From the IMG/VR virus record IMGVR_UViG_3300001851_000500, positions 1 to 21,068 of that record: a stretch of 21,068 bases of DNA; one strand, given 5' to 3'. The position numbers and the translations under genes were made by a program. Below, in pieces: positions 1 to 5,231 of the stretch (position 1 is the stretch's first letter; every line of letters starts with the position of its first letter). Under the pieces are notes generated by a model that made no database searches, was not told the DNA's origin, and saw nothing but the letters and a program-made list of their open reading frames with translations. This DNA is from a virus.

Positions 1-61
1 AATAATTACCTATTTGTCAAGTGGTACCTAACTTATTGATTTTATTGACTTTTTTCAAAAG
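1..61 (-). promoter_or_regulatory. Early promoter cassette, copy 1 (cut by window edge)
   Basis: Read leftwards, a TTGACA -35 box lies at 15-20, preceded by an ACTTGACA context. The -10 box would fall just outside the window. The upstream flank at 28-55 is nearly identical to that of the copy at 1247-1274. Between flank and -35 sits a 5-base variable block, here GGTAC. It presumably drives a gene to the left of the window. The match to the two complete copies makes the call good although the -10 is not visible. Confidence 0.7.
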
Positions 62-63
62 TT

Positions 64-79
64 CCTGTAGTATTACAGG
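64..79 (-). terminator. Short hairpin ahead of promoter copy 1, possible terminator
   Basis: CCTGTA and TACAGG form a perfect 6-bp stem around a 4-base loop. The hairpin overlaps the stop codon of the 66-aa gene and is followed by AACTTTTG rather than a clean T run. Stem-loop then promoter is the arrangement of the early-promoter stem-loop cassettes known in T4-like phages. As a terminator it would be weak. Confidence 0.35.
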
Positions 80-273
80 TCACCCTTGTTGTGTATGGAA
101 ATTTCCATCGGGATATCCTTCTGAAAGCTATGCGCCAGACGTACACAGGTACACATATCAGTCACAAGACCCTTTCGTGCAGCCTTCATTGCTTGCTCCA
201 GATAATCCGTCATTAAACGTACCGAGGTATTGCTATGGTGCCGAACTTGGCTTAATTTGTTTAATTTCTTCAT
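73..273 (-). CDS. Small hypothetical phage protein (66 aa)
   Basis: I do not recognise this protein. The frame is open further upstream, but that part overlaps the preceding gene, so I place the start at the ATG at 273, 13 bases after the upstream stop. It is basic in its first half (MKKLNKL, RHHSN) and carries a helix-like stretch around YLEQAMKAARKG and a CTC pair near residue 44. There is no membrane segment or signal peptide and no clear ribosome binding site. It lies behind the same early promoter as the 118-aa gene and its stop sits in a small hairpin. It may be one of the host-takeover proteins typical of phage early regions, but only its position supports that. Confidence 0.5.
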   Translation of the reverse strand: MKKLNKLSQVRHHSNTSVRLMTDYLEQAMKAARKGLVTDMCTCVRLAHSFQKDIPMEISIHNKGDL

Positions 274-286
274 TTGAGATATAATA

Positions 287-643
287 TTATGCAGCTTGTT
301 TTTTAAAATAGCCGTACGGTAACTCATTGAGTAAACAGAAGTATTCCCAATCCCCATTCGCTTCGGAAGCATCAATAAGCCACTGGAGAGCTGTCTGCCG
401 ATCCTTCGCACCGACCTTGATTACATTCTGTACGGTCTGCTCGAACGTAGCAGCAGCTTTGGCTTGTGCAGTCTGCTCACGCTCGATCTCCTCTTCTAAC
501 ACCTTACTCAAACGATCAAGATCATTACGTGCTTCCTCAACAGAATCAGCACGATACCAGCGAGCCTTGACACCGTAAACGTCCTTGTATAGTTCACAGT
601 ATATCTCCTCAAGTTTCTGCAATTCGGTTAGCGATTCGTTCAT
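287..643 (-). CDS. Conserved-type phage protein, early region (118 aa)
   Basis: The frame opens with TTG at 664, but the first ATG, at 643, gives a normal leader of about 28 bases from the promoter at 678-706, so I prefer it. The protein is charged and helical, with a likely coiled coil at residues 36-70 (EEARNDLDRLSKVLEEEIE and following). A C-terminal block reads GDWEYFCLL and then LPYGYFKK; I recall similar WEY...LPYGYF endings in small proteins of several myophages, without a known function. There is no catalytic motif. GC content is visibly higher than in the middle of the window. It is the first gene behind early promoter copy 2. Confidence 0.75.
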   Translation of the reverse strand: MNESLTELQKLEEIYCELYKDVYGVKARWYRADSVEEARNDLDRLSKVLEEEIEREQTAQAKAAATFEQTVQNVIKVGAKDRQTALQWLIDASEANGDWEYFCLLNELPYGYFKKQAA

Positions 644-657
644 TACATTCACTATTA

Positions 658-725
658 CAATCAATTATTCAGACTACATTATACCAAATAATTACCTATT
701 TGTCAAGTAGTCGCTAACTTATTGA
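658..725 (-). promoter_or_regulatory. Early promoter cassette, copy 2
   Basis: Minus-strand TTGACA (701-706), a 17-base spacer and TATAAT (678-683) form a perfect sigma70 consensus. Bases 658-708 are identical to 1191-1241. Then comes a 5-base variable block (709-713), then a shared 12-base flank (714-725). The stop codon of the upstream 58-aa gene lies inside this flank. It drives the 118-aa and 66-aa genes. Confidence 0.85.
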
Positions 726-895
726 AATACAAGACTTTTACATACATCACCACATCGTGGACATTTAAATGTCATTGTATCATAACCCTGTATATCTTCC
801 TCGATATTCAGGAATTCCACCTCGCTAACATAGAATTCGGTCGGATATCCATCACTGTCCGAACATTTACACCGAACAAAACATTCTTTGTTCAT
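719..895 (-). CDS. Zinc-ribbon-like small protein (58 aa)
   Basis: The frame is open to 946, but the stretch before 895 overlaps a separate 24-aa ORF. The ATG at 895 has GGAAG just upstream and begins two bases after that ORF's stop, so it is the better start. Residues CFVRCKC near the N-terminus and CPRCGDVC near the C-terminus form two Cys clusters that could bind one zinc. Between them lies a beta-rich, acidic stretch with a SEVEFLNIEED core. It is probably a small zinc-binding early protein; partner unknown. It sits in the transcript that starts at promoter copy 3. Confidence 0.65.
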   Translation of the reverse strand: MNKECFVRCKCSDSDGYPTEFYVSEVEFLNIEEDIQGYDTMTFKCPRCGDVCKSLVFQ

Positions 896-897
896 TG

Positions 898-972
898 CTA
901 CTTCCATGCCTTTTCTTGAGATTCTTTCCAGGTTTTCTCGATCCATTTAAGCCATTCTTTGCGGGTCATCAT
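898..972 (-). CDS. Micro-ORF, 24 aa, Trp/Lys-rich
   Basis: The reading is MMTRKEWLKWIEKTWKES and then QEKAWK. It has an AAGGA ribosome binding site 9 bases before the ATG at 972 and is followed after two bases by the start of the zinc-ribbon gene. Its upstream neighbour stops at 978, so this ORF fills the gap exactly. It is an amphipathic, basic peptide with four Trp. Similar short TRKEWLKW-like peptides occur in T4-like phages as far as I recall. Coding status rests on ribosome binding site, spacing and composition. Confidence 0.45.
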   Translation of the reverse strand: MMTRKEWLKWIEKTWKESQEKAWK

Positions 973-977
973 AATAA

Positions 978-1181
978 TCAATCCTTAACAGTAATAACTT
1001 CAGTATGATCCAGTATTACACGTGTAGTGGATTCAGTGCGCCACTTCAATTGAATGGGTTTATCAAGAACTACAGTGTGTTTTACACTGCCACCATATGC
1101 AACACGTGACAATTCAACCTTACCTGATACAGGAACTTCACAGTAAGTACCAGTCACAGTCATTCCTTCAAGATTCCACAT
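978..1181 (-). CDS. Small beta-rich conserved phage protein (67 aa)
   Basis: The frame opens with a TTG at 1193, only about 11 bases from the expected transcription start. The ATG at 1181 leaves a leader of about 23 bases, so I use it. The protein is almost all predicted beta strand, with a pattern of the form G-x-Y-x-x-V-P-x-S-G-K-V and YGGSVKHTVVLDKPI, ending in a strand with ILDHTEV. This looks like a small barrel seen in phage hypothetical proteins. I cannot name the family or function. It is the first gene behind promoter copy 3. Confidence 0.7.
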   Translation of the reverse strand: MWNLEGMTVTGTYCEVPVSGKVELSRVAYGGSVKHTVVLDKPIQLKWRTESTTRVILDHTEVITVKD

Positions 1182-1190
1182 ATCAATACT

Positions 1191-1276
1191 CAATCAATTA
1201 TTCAGACTACATTATACCAAATAATTACCTATTTGTCAAGTGATCACTAACTTATTGATTTTATTGACTTTTTTGG
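1191..1276 (-). promoter_or_regulatory. Early promoter cassette, copy 3
   Basis: Minus-strand TTGACA (1234-1239), a 17-base spacer and TATAAT (1211-1216). Bases 1191-1241 are identical to copy 2. The 5-base variable block (1242-1246) here creates GTGATCAC, and the upstream flank at 1247-1274 matches copy 1. A palindrome, TTTTGGTACCAAAA, abuts the upstream end at 1271-1284. It drives the 67-, 24- and 58-aa genes. Confidence 0.85.
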
Positions 1277-1297
1277 TACCAAAATTAGCATTAATTT

Positions 1298-1369
1298 CTA
1301 TGGTTTAATAGTATAATTTGGTATTAATTGTATATAATCGGTGGCAATCCTAAGGATTTCATCGATCAT
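1298..1369 (-). CDS. Micro-ORF, 23 aa, uncertain
   Basis: A short frame starts at the ATG at 1369, overlapping the end of the 26-aa membrane peptide by 11 bases, and ends with TAG at 1298. It begins MIDEILRIATDYIQL. No strong ribosome binding site is present, and the length is within chance expectation. I list it because the overlap style matches other junctions in this genome. Confidence 0.25.
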   Translation of the reverse strand: MIDEILRIATDYIQLIPNYTIKP

Positions 1370-1439
1370 TACTGCCGAATACAAGGAGCAATAATACAAA
1401 AATTATAAGTGAAAGTACAACATAATTGAGGTTTTCCAT
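1359..1439 (-). CDS. Single-pass membrane micropeptide (26 aa)
   Basis: ATG at 1439, with GGGAA about 7 bases upstream. The peptide is MENLNYVVLSLIIFVLLLLV followed by FGSNDR: a short polar head, one hydrophobic segment of about 16 residues (6-21), and a charged tail. This is the typical layout of very small phage membrane peptides that modulate host envelope functions. It is the first credible ORF behind the promoter at 1586-1614, after a leader of about 140 bases that contains the 32-bp tandem repeats. Function unknown; coding status is inferred from hydrophobicity and ribosome binding site. Confidence 0.45.
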   Translation of the reverse strand: MENLNYVVLSLIIFVLLLLVFGSNDR

Positions 1440-1483
1440 ATTTGTTTCCCAAAATAAAAAAAGATTACAATTAAGGTTCCATT

Positions 1484-1547
1484 GGTTTCATTGAATGGTA
1501 CCTATAGGTTCCGGTGGTTTCATTGAATGGTACCTATAGGTTTCGGT
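1484..1547. repeat. Two tandem 32-bp repeats with internal palindrome
   Basis: The units 1484-1515 and 1516-1547 differ at one base. Fragments of a further unit flank them on both sides (around 1475 and 1548). Each unit contains the palindromes ACCTATAGGT and GGTACC. They lie 30-95 bases downstream of the predicted start of the promoter at 1586-1614, so they are either operator sites in DNA or structured elements in a 5' leader. Confidence 0.75.
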
Positions 1548-1585
1548 GGTTTTTGGTATTTTATTTTAATTTTTTGTGGATATCT

Positions 1586-1614
1586 ATTATATCAAATAAT
1601 TGTTTATTTGTCAA
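1586..1614 (-). promoter_or_regulatory. Early-type sigma70 promoter, divergent copy
   Basis: Minus-strand TTGACA (1609-1614), 17-base spacer, TATAAT (1586-1591). It shares the ACTTGACAAATA context and the AATTATTTG part of the spacer with the other cassettes but is otherwise diverged and lacks their conserved upstream flank. The predicted transcript starts near 1579 and reads through the tandem repeats into the 26-aa membrane peptide. Confidence 0.8.
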
Positions 1615-1632
1615 GTGGTAAATAAGCGAATA

Positions 1633-1959
1633 CTACCAGGTAATATTATCATCATCATCATCAAAGGATGGTATATTTATGGCATAGTCATCTGGTTTGA
1701 GAATATATTGGTTATTTTGTAATTTGGATTTATTAATTTTTTTATTTTTATTGGTATTAACAATGGATTTTAAAGTTGAGATACCTTGGGGTGTTTTAAA
1801 GAATTCTTTTTGTTTAATGGATTTAATTTGGTTTAGGGTATCATATTTGGTATGTGAATAATTTCTATGGTTTCCGCATGATCTTGAGCAATATTGTCCT
1901 CGTTTTCTGAAGGGTTTATTGCAATATAGGCAATTTTTTAGGCGGTAGACATTAGGCAT
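1633..1959 (-). CDS. Small C4 zinc-finger phage protein (108 aa)
   Basis: The ATG at 1959 directly follows the TGA of the upstream gene. Residues 10-28 hold CLYC, then CSRSC, four cysteines spaced as in a treble-clef or zinc-ribbon knuckle (CxxC...CxxxC), with RKRGQY between them and NHR after. The rest is Lys/Asn-rich and looks disordered, ending in an Asp run (residues 100-104). Such knuckles are common next to HNH or homing nucleases, but no HNH motif is present, so I call it only a DNA- or RNA-binding candidate. Last gene of the tail-fibre transcript. Confidence 0.65.
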   Translation of the reverse strand: MPNVYRLKNCLYCNKPFRKRGQYCSRSCGNHRNYSHTKYDTLNQIKSIKQKEFFKTPQGISTLKSIVNTNKNKKINKSKLQNNQYILKPDDYAINIPSFDDDDDNITW

Positions 1960-2163
1960 TCAAGCGATGAATATGGTGGTGGTATTGAGGAATGATTTTG
2001 CGTATAGGATGGCATCTGCTTTGGCTACTGAATCTGGGTAATTTTGGTGGATTACAAAGGTTTTGGATAATTTCCAGAATAGTAATTTTTTGTGGTAGAC
2101 TGCATATGTTTGGTGGAAGGGATTATAAATTACTTTAACTTTTTTCATGGTGGAGTGTCTCAT
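1960..2163 (-). CDS. Small conserved-type phage protein (67 aa)
   Basis: The start ATG at 2163 shares its A with the stop of the upstream gene (TAATG), which decides it over an earlier in-frame ATG. The protein has a beta-rich front with YNPFHQTYAVYHK, a WKLSKTF strand and a helix SVAKADAILYAKSFL, then a short hydrophobic end. The order strand, W, strand, helix with A-x-x-x-A spacing resembles small T4-like phage proteins of unknown role. No catalytic or metal-binding residues stand out. Confidence 0.6.
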   Translation of the reverse strand: MRHSTMKKVKVIYNPFHQTYAVYHKKLLFWKLSKTFVIHQNYPDSVAKADAILYAKSFLNTTTIFIA

Positions 2164-2396
2164 TATGGATATTTTATACAAGTATTTTTACTTATACAGG
2201 TTGGGATCATATCTGTGGTACAGGTACAGAATACGGTTGATGATTTATTGGTTTGGATATTGGTTATTTCTGGAATAATTTCTGCGCCCAATTCTAGTTT
2301 TAGGTCATGGATAAAGGAATCTATTTCGGTTTGGATATAATCATCGGGTAATCGTTCGCGGTTTAAATTTATCAATAAATTGGCTAGTCTATTCAT
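2163..2396 (-). CDS. Small hypothetical protein (77 aa)
   Basis: TAATG overlap with the stop of the adhesin gene fixes the start at 2396. The N-terminal 45 residues are amphipathic helix (ANLLINLNRERL, SFIHDLKLEL). The C-terminus carries four Cys (FCTCTTDMIPTC and NTC), which may bind a metal or be fortuitous. It is unrecognised. Because it directly follows the tail-fibre adhesin, a chaperone or assembly role for that fibre is possible, as gp38 or gp57A-like helpers often follow fibre genes in T-even phages; this is inference from position only. Confidence 0.55.
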   Translation of the reverse strand: MNRLANLLINLNRERLPDDYIQTEIDSFIHDLKLELGAEIIPEITNIQTNKSSTVFCTCTTDMIPTCISKNTCIKYP

Positions 2397-3499
2397 TATG
2401 ATTGTAAGCCTTTTACATGGGTTGAGTCATTACCTGATACGAATGTTGCTACGAAACCATTTAAATTAATTGATTTACCTCCTGCTCCTGCGGCTCCACC
2501 TGTTTCAGAAAAATATAATGGTGTGGATACACCAGCACTGCCTGCTGTTCCCCAAGTACCGCCATTTCCACCATCTCCACCAGTAATATAATTGGGTGTA
2601 GGATAATTAATCGGATCATTATCATCATAAAAATAGTTTGAGGCTTCTGTTCCTCCTGTTCCTGCTCCACTAAAAGTTCCTGAAGTTCCTGGACCTGCAT
2701 TGCCTGGAGGACTAGCTGGATTATCATAACTATAATTTACATAAAAATAGCGATTTGGCAGGGACGCAGGACGCCATGGATCCTCCGGTGGGTAATAATA
2801 ATTACTTAGACTAAGCCCACCTGTACCACCACTTGTTGGATCAAAACTTTGACCTCCTCCACCACCGCCACCACCTGAGGCCCATTCGTAAATGTAATAA
2901 TAAGTTGCTTGGGAACTACCACCACCTCCTCCACCACCGCCACCGTAAATATAACCGTTAGCATTAGTTATTGATACATCAAGTGTAAGATTTAATGCAG
3001 GTCCACCAGCACTTCCAGACTGTCCATTATAATCAAAAACTGATATAAGAGAAGCGCCAGCACCTCCGGCTCCACCTTTACCAATAATATAACCATTATT
3101 AATAATAGTTACAGTTGATGTTGCTGGCCATCCTGCACCTGTATCAAAACCTGCATTAGATGTGTTTGTAGAATATACGTGGACTCCTGAATCTATTGTT
3201 ATGGTAATATCAGCGGGCATATTAAAATATGATGATCCATATAGTCCTACTAGATGATTATATAAATTGAAATCTGCTACATCGGATGTTAATGTAAGTG
3301 CATTATTATTTCTATTGGATGCGTATGTTCCGAAGAAATCACTTACTTTAATAGTACCGGATGTAGGAATTGTTGCAGTACCTGCGTGTGAAGTAACATA
3401 ACTTCCTCCTCTATAATATTCAGAAAAGGTTATAGGATTACTTCCTCCGAATTCAGTTTGGATTTCCGAAAATTCTACATTTGAAGTGCTTATTGTCAT
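2396..3499 (-). CDS. Glycine-rich tail-fibre tip / adhesin-like protein (367 aa)
   Basis: Residues 8-60 (EIQTEFGGSNPITFSEYYRG, then IPTSGTIKVSDFFGT) match a short domain I know from many aquatic phage tail-fibre proteins. From about residue 135 on, the protein is built of glycine-rich blocks: GGAGGAG, a run of nine G, a run of eight G, GGTGGLS, GGDGGNGG and GGAAGAGG, separated by Tyr/Asn/Ser-rich loops. Such blocks form polyglycine-II sandwiches in the gp38-type adhesins of T-even phages, where the loops between them choose the receptor. So this is probably the receptor-binding tip. It follows a late promoter (3535-3542) and an AAAGGT ribosome binding site. Confidence 0.8.
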   Translation of the reverse strand: MTISTSNVEFSEIQTEFGGSNPITFSEYYRGGSYVTSHAGTATIPTSGTIKVSDFFGTYASNRNNNALTLTSDVADFNLYNHLVGLYGSSYFNMPADITITIDSGVHVYSTNTSNAGFDTGAGWPATSTVTIINNGYIIGKGGAGGAGASLISVFDYNGQSGSAGGPALNLTLDVSITNANGYIYGGGGGGGGGSSQATYYYIYEWASGGGGGGGGQSFDPTSGGTGGLSLSNYYYPPEDPWRPASLPNRYFYVNYSYDNPASPPGNAGPGTSGTFSGAGTGGTEASNYFYDDNDPINYPTPNYITGGDGGNGGTWGTAGSAGVSTPLYFSETGGAAGAGGKSINLNGFVATFVSGNDSTHVKGLQS

Positions 3500-3534
3500 T
3501 TATATACCTTTATAATAACTTTACAAATATTTTA

Positions 3535-3542
3535 TATTTATG
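3535..3542 (-). promoter_or_regulatory. T4-type late promoter (CATAAATA)
   Basis: Minus-strand CATAAATA lies 36 bases before the adhesin ATG at 3499, in an otherwise non-coding gap. T4 late promoters need only a TATAAATA-like -10 read by gp55. One mismatch at the first base is common in relatives. Confidence 0.6.
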
Positions 3543-3556
3543 CTAACGGAGGATAT

Positions 3557-3796
3557 TCATTGTAATGAATCTGTAATTAAAATAAAATTTATAAAATCAA
3601 TTGCTAATTTTTCGTCATGGAAATATTGTGTTAAAACGGTTCCTGTTTTTAGGGATATACAAAAAACCAATATATTTGTACTATTATATGTTGAAAATTT
3701 TATTAACCATCCTTTTTGGATAATTTGTTTAAAACTTTTAAAATTTGAAGAAATTTTCTTGAAAGAAAATGTTTTCTCTGATTGTTTTTTTGACAT
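3557..3796 (-). CDS. Small conserved-type phage protein (79 aa)
   Basis: The ATG at 3796 has AGGA four to five bases upstream, better than the in-frame ATG at 3814. The first 25 residues are basic (KKQSEKTFSFKK, FKSFKQ). The rest reads as a small alpha/beta fold with GWLIKFSTY, an ILVFCIS strand, a TGTVLTQYF strand and a helix DEKLAIDFINFI. I recall similar short proteins in T4-like phages with W-x-x-x-F-S and DE...A..FI patterns, function unknown. It overlaps the end of the 69-aa gene by 59 bases in another frame, an unusually long overlap. Confidence 0.6.
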   Translation of the reverse strand: MSKKQSEKTFSFKKISSNFKSFKQIIQKGWLIKFSTYNSTNILVFCISLKTGTVLTQYFHDEKLAIDFINFILITDSLQ

Positions 3797-3947
3797 TTTT
3801 TCCTGAATATTCAATAACAGATTTAATATTATCTAAGTATATATTCATTGGATTTTTTGATAATTTTGAGAATGAATCAAGAAAAAATATAGAATTTTTT
3901 GTTTGGATATCGGTAAAATCTTCAAGAAATTGTTTAATATTTTCCAT
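3738..3947 (-). CDS. Small hypothetical protein (69 aa)
   Basis: A strong ribosome binding site (AAGGAG, 7 bases before the ATG at 3947) supports translation. The protein is helical, Lys/Asn/Phe-rich, with no Cys and no membrane segment. It begins MENIKQFLEDFTDIQTKN. Its last 20 codons overlap the next gene in another frame; either the overlap is real or a +1 shift once joined the two frames. Function unknown. Confidence 0.6.
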   Translation of the reverse strand: MENIKQFLEDFTDIQTKNSIFFLDSFSKLSKNPMNIYLDNIKSVIEYSGKNVKKTIRENIFFQENFFKF

Positions 3948-4029
3948 TTTGGAACTCCTTTTTGATTAGGATACGTGCTTCAATATAGGAATTAATGATA
4001 TTTTTTAAAAAATGTTTAATTGTTTTCAA
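3934..4029 (-). CDS. Micro-ORF with TTG start (31 aa), possible
   Basis: AAAGGT lies 7 bases before a TTG at 4029. The frame reads TIKHFLKNIINSYIEARILI and ends 14 bases inside the next gene. The pattern of a short amphipathic helix with F-L, SYIEAR is like very small proteins I recall in T4-like marine phages. It sits about 30 bases downstream of the late promoter's expected start. The rare start codon and small size keep confidence low. Confidence 0.3.
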   Translation of the reverse strand: MKTIKHFLKNIINSYIEARILIKKEFQNGKY

Positions 4030-4065
4030 TTTAGATACCTTTATGTTGTTGATAGAATATACTAC

Positions 4066-4073
4066 TATTTATA
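4066..4073 (-). promoter_or_regulatory. T4-type late promoter (TATAAATA)
   Basis: An exact TATAAATA on the minus strand, in the 154-base gap after phoH, placed to start a transcript near 4060 covering the 31-, 69- and 79-aa ORFs. This is the perfect T4 late consensus. Confidence 0.7.
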
Positions 4074-4077
4074 ATAT

Positions 4078-4097
4078 TTATGTGCAGTGCAACATAA
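4078..4097 (-). terminator. Hairpin just after phoH, weak terminator candidate
   Basis: TTATGT pairs with ACATAA, continued by a GC pair of bases after one bulged T and closed by an ACT loop. It begins 5 bases after the phoH stop and is followed by AATATT, not a T run. Together with the late promoter right behind it, it marks an operon boundary. Confidence 0.3.
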
Positions 4098-4101
4098 AAA
4101 T

Positions 4102-4833
4102 TTATTGGGAGGGTATTAATCCTTTATTTTGGCAAGCTATAATAAAGTTTTTTGTAAGGGAACTTCTGATAATATCATCTGGGGTAAAATTTATTTCACT
4201 GAATTCGGGCATGGTTCTGGCTACATCTAGGAATTTGGATAGGCCTGAGGTATCATTTTTATTTTTTATAAGATCATTTTGGAACAGGTCACCGCAAATT
4301 ATTATTTTTGATCTATAGCCGACTCTGGTCATTACTGCGGATAGTTCCATCCAGGAGAGGTTGGCTGCTTCATCGACTATTAGGATTGCATCATCAAATG
4401 TTCTGCCTCTGATAGCGGTAGTGGATATAAAATCTATATGGGATTGTTCACATAATCTTTGCCATGCATCTTTTCTGGAGAATAATGTTTTACAAATATC
4501 GATATAAGGAGTTTCATACATTGCCATTTTTTCTTCGAGTGTACCTGGTACAAATCCTTGGTCTCTAACTTGGACAGCGGAACGTATTATAACAACTTTT
4601 TCGAAGCTATTTGCTTTATCTAATACTTCTTCTAAACTTTTCAATAATGCTAAAAATGTTTTACCTACGCCTGGGCTTCCTAGAAGTGCAATAAAATAAT
4701 CACCTCGTTTATACAATTCGAAGAATTTTTTTTGGTTATTTGTTAGTGGATCAAATGTTTGTAAATCATCTATTTTTATTTTTAGGTGTACATTTCCTTT
4801 AGGAGTACTAATTGATTCTGTTTTTTTAGTCAT
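4102..4833 (-). CDS. phoH: PhoH-like ATPase
   Basis: P-loop NTPase of the PhoH family (243 aa). Walker A is GSPGVGKT at residues 52-59; Walker B is ILIVDEAAN with D154-E155; CGDLFQND further on fits the sensor region. The conserved Q of the PhoH N-terminus (TNNQKKFFELY, about 30-41) and the R-x-A-V-Q segment are present. PhoH proteins are ATPases with RNA-helicase-like folds; in phages of phosphate-poor waters the gene is very common, though its role in infection is not settled. It overlaps the GIY-YIG gene by ATGA, so translation is coupled, and it ends the nucleotide-metabolism operon. Confidence 0.93.
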   Translation of the reverse strand: MTKKTESISTPKGNVHLKIKIDDLQTFDPLTNNQKKFFELYKRGDYFIALLGSPGVGKTFLALLKSLEEVLDKANSFEKVVIIRSAVQVRDQGFVPGTLEEKMAMYETPYIDICKTLFSRKDAWQRLCEQSHIDFISTTAIRGRTFDDAILIVDEAANLSWMELSAVMTRVGYRSKIIICGDLFQNDLIKNKNDTSGLSKFLDVARTMPEFSEINFTPDDIIRSSLTKNFIIACQNKGLIPSQ

Positions 4834-5231
4834 AATTTACCTTTTACATGAGATTTGTGTATTTTGCAGCTACACCAAGAATTATACCAATCATCTGATA
4901 ATAGACATTTATTTTTAAATATTTCCCATGTTTCCATATATGAACATGTGGCTCTTGTTTTGCATAGATGGAGAATTATTCTTGTAAAATTTTCTTTTCC
5001 AAATTTTTTTATATCATTTTTAAGTTCATCTGATGATGACCAATAATTTTCCCAATCGCTAGGTTTACGAATTTTTTTTCGTTTACCTTTAATTTGTTTT
5101 GTTGATGCTTTGGAAAAATATTTACGCCCTATATACGATTTATTTGTAAGATTATTACGGATAATATAAACGAATCCATAATAACCTTCTGTTTGATCGG
5201 CTGTAAATGGTACTAAATTATAAATCCACAA
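4830..5231 (-). CDS. GIY-YIG nuclease-like protein (133 aa)
   Basis: The GIY-YIG core is seen at residues 17-39: GFVYIIRN for the GIY half and SYIGRKYF for the YIG half, then RKPSDWENYWSSSDEL, KKFGKENFTR and a METW segment that places the catalytic Glu region. This form occurs in many T4-like phages and is annotated there as Seg-like. Whether it is a homing nuclease or a domesticated resolvase-like enzyme is not known. The gene starts with TTG immediately after the stop of the zinc-ribbon gene; M-W-I-Y as an N-terminus agrees with relatives I recall, and GAGAG lies 7 bases upstream. The start is therefore well placed though the codon is rare. Confidence 0.8.
   Translation of the reverse strand: MWIYNLVPFTADQTEGYYGFVYIIRNNLTNKSYIGRKYFSKASTKQIKGKRKKIRKPSDWENYWSSSDELKNDIKKFGKENFTRIILHLCKTRATCSYMETWEIFKNKCLLSDDWYNSWCSCKIHKSHVKGKL

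Larger units (their letters stand above)
1182..1632. other. 451-base regulatory region without a large gene
   Basis: This stretch between the 67-aa gene and the 108-aa zinc-finger gene holds two consensus minus-strand promoters (1191-1276 and 1586-1614), a 32-bp tandem repeat (1484-1547), a 14-bp perfect palindrome (1271-1284) and two overlapping micro-ORFs (1359-1439 and 1298-1369). I see no tRNA fold, no CRISPR pattern and no larger gene. The density of signals suggests a control region for the early genes to its left. Confidence 0.6.

Noticed and set aside
274-411. Upstream extension of the 66-aa protein to 112 aa
   Set aside because: The extra part lies over the well-supported 118-aa gene in another frame and has no ribosome binding site.
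1484-1547. Tandem 32-bp repeats as a mini CRISPR
   Set aside because: Units are directly adjacent with no spacers, and there are no cas genes.
1298-1585. A tRNA or other folded RNA gene in the gene-poor stretch
   Set aside because: I could not build a cloverleaf or find a CCA-type acceptor or T-loop sequence on either strand.
1655-1662. CATAAATA-like string inside the 108-aa zinc-finger gene
   Set aside because: It is within coding sequence and no late gene follows; it is likely chance in AT-rich DNA.
3784-3791. A-AAA-AAC heptamer in the ORF overlap as a -1 slippery site
   Set aside because: The downstream frame is +1 relative to the upstream one, so a -1 slip would not join them.
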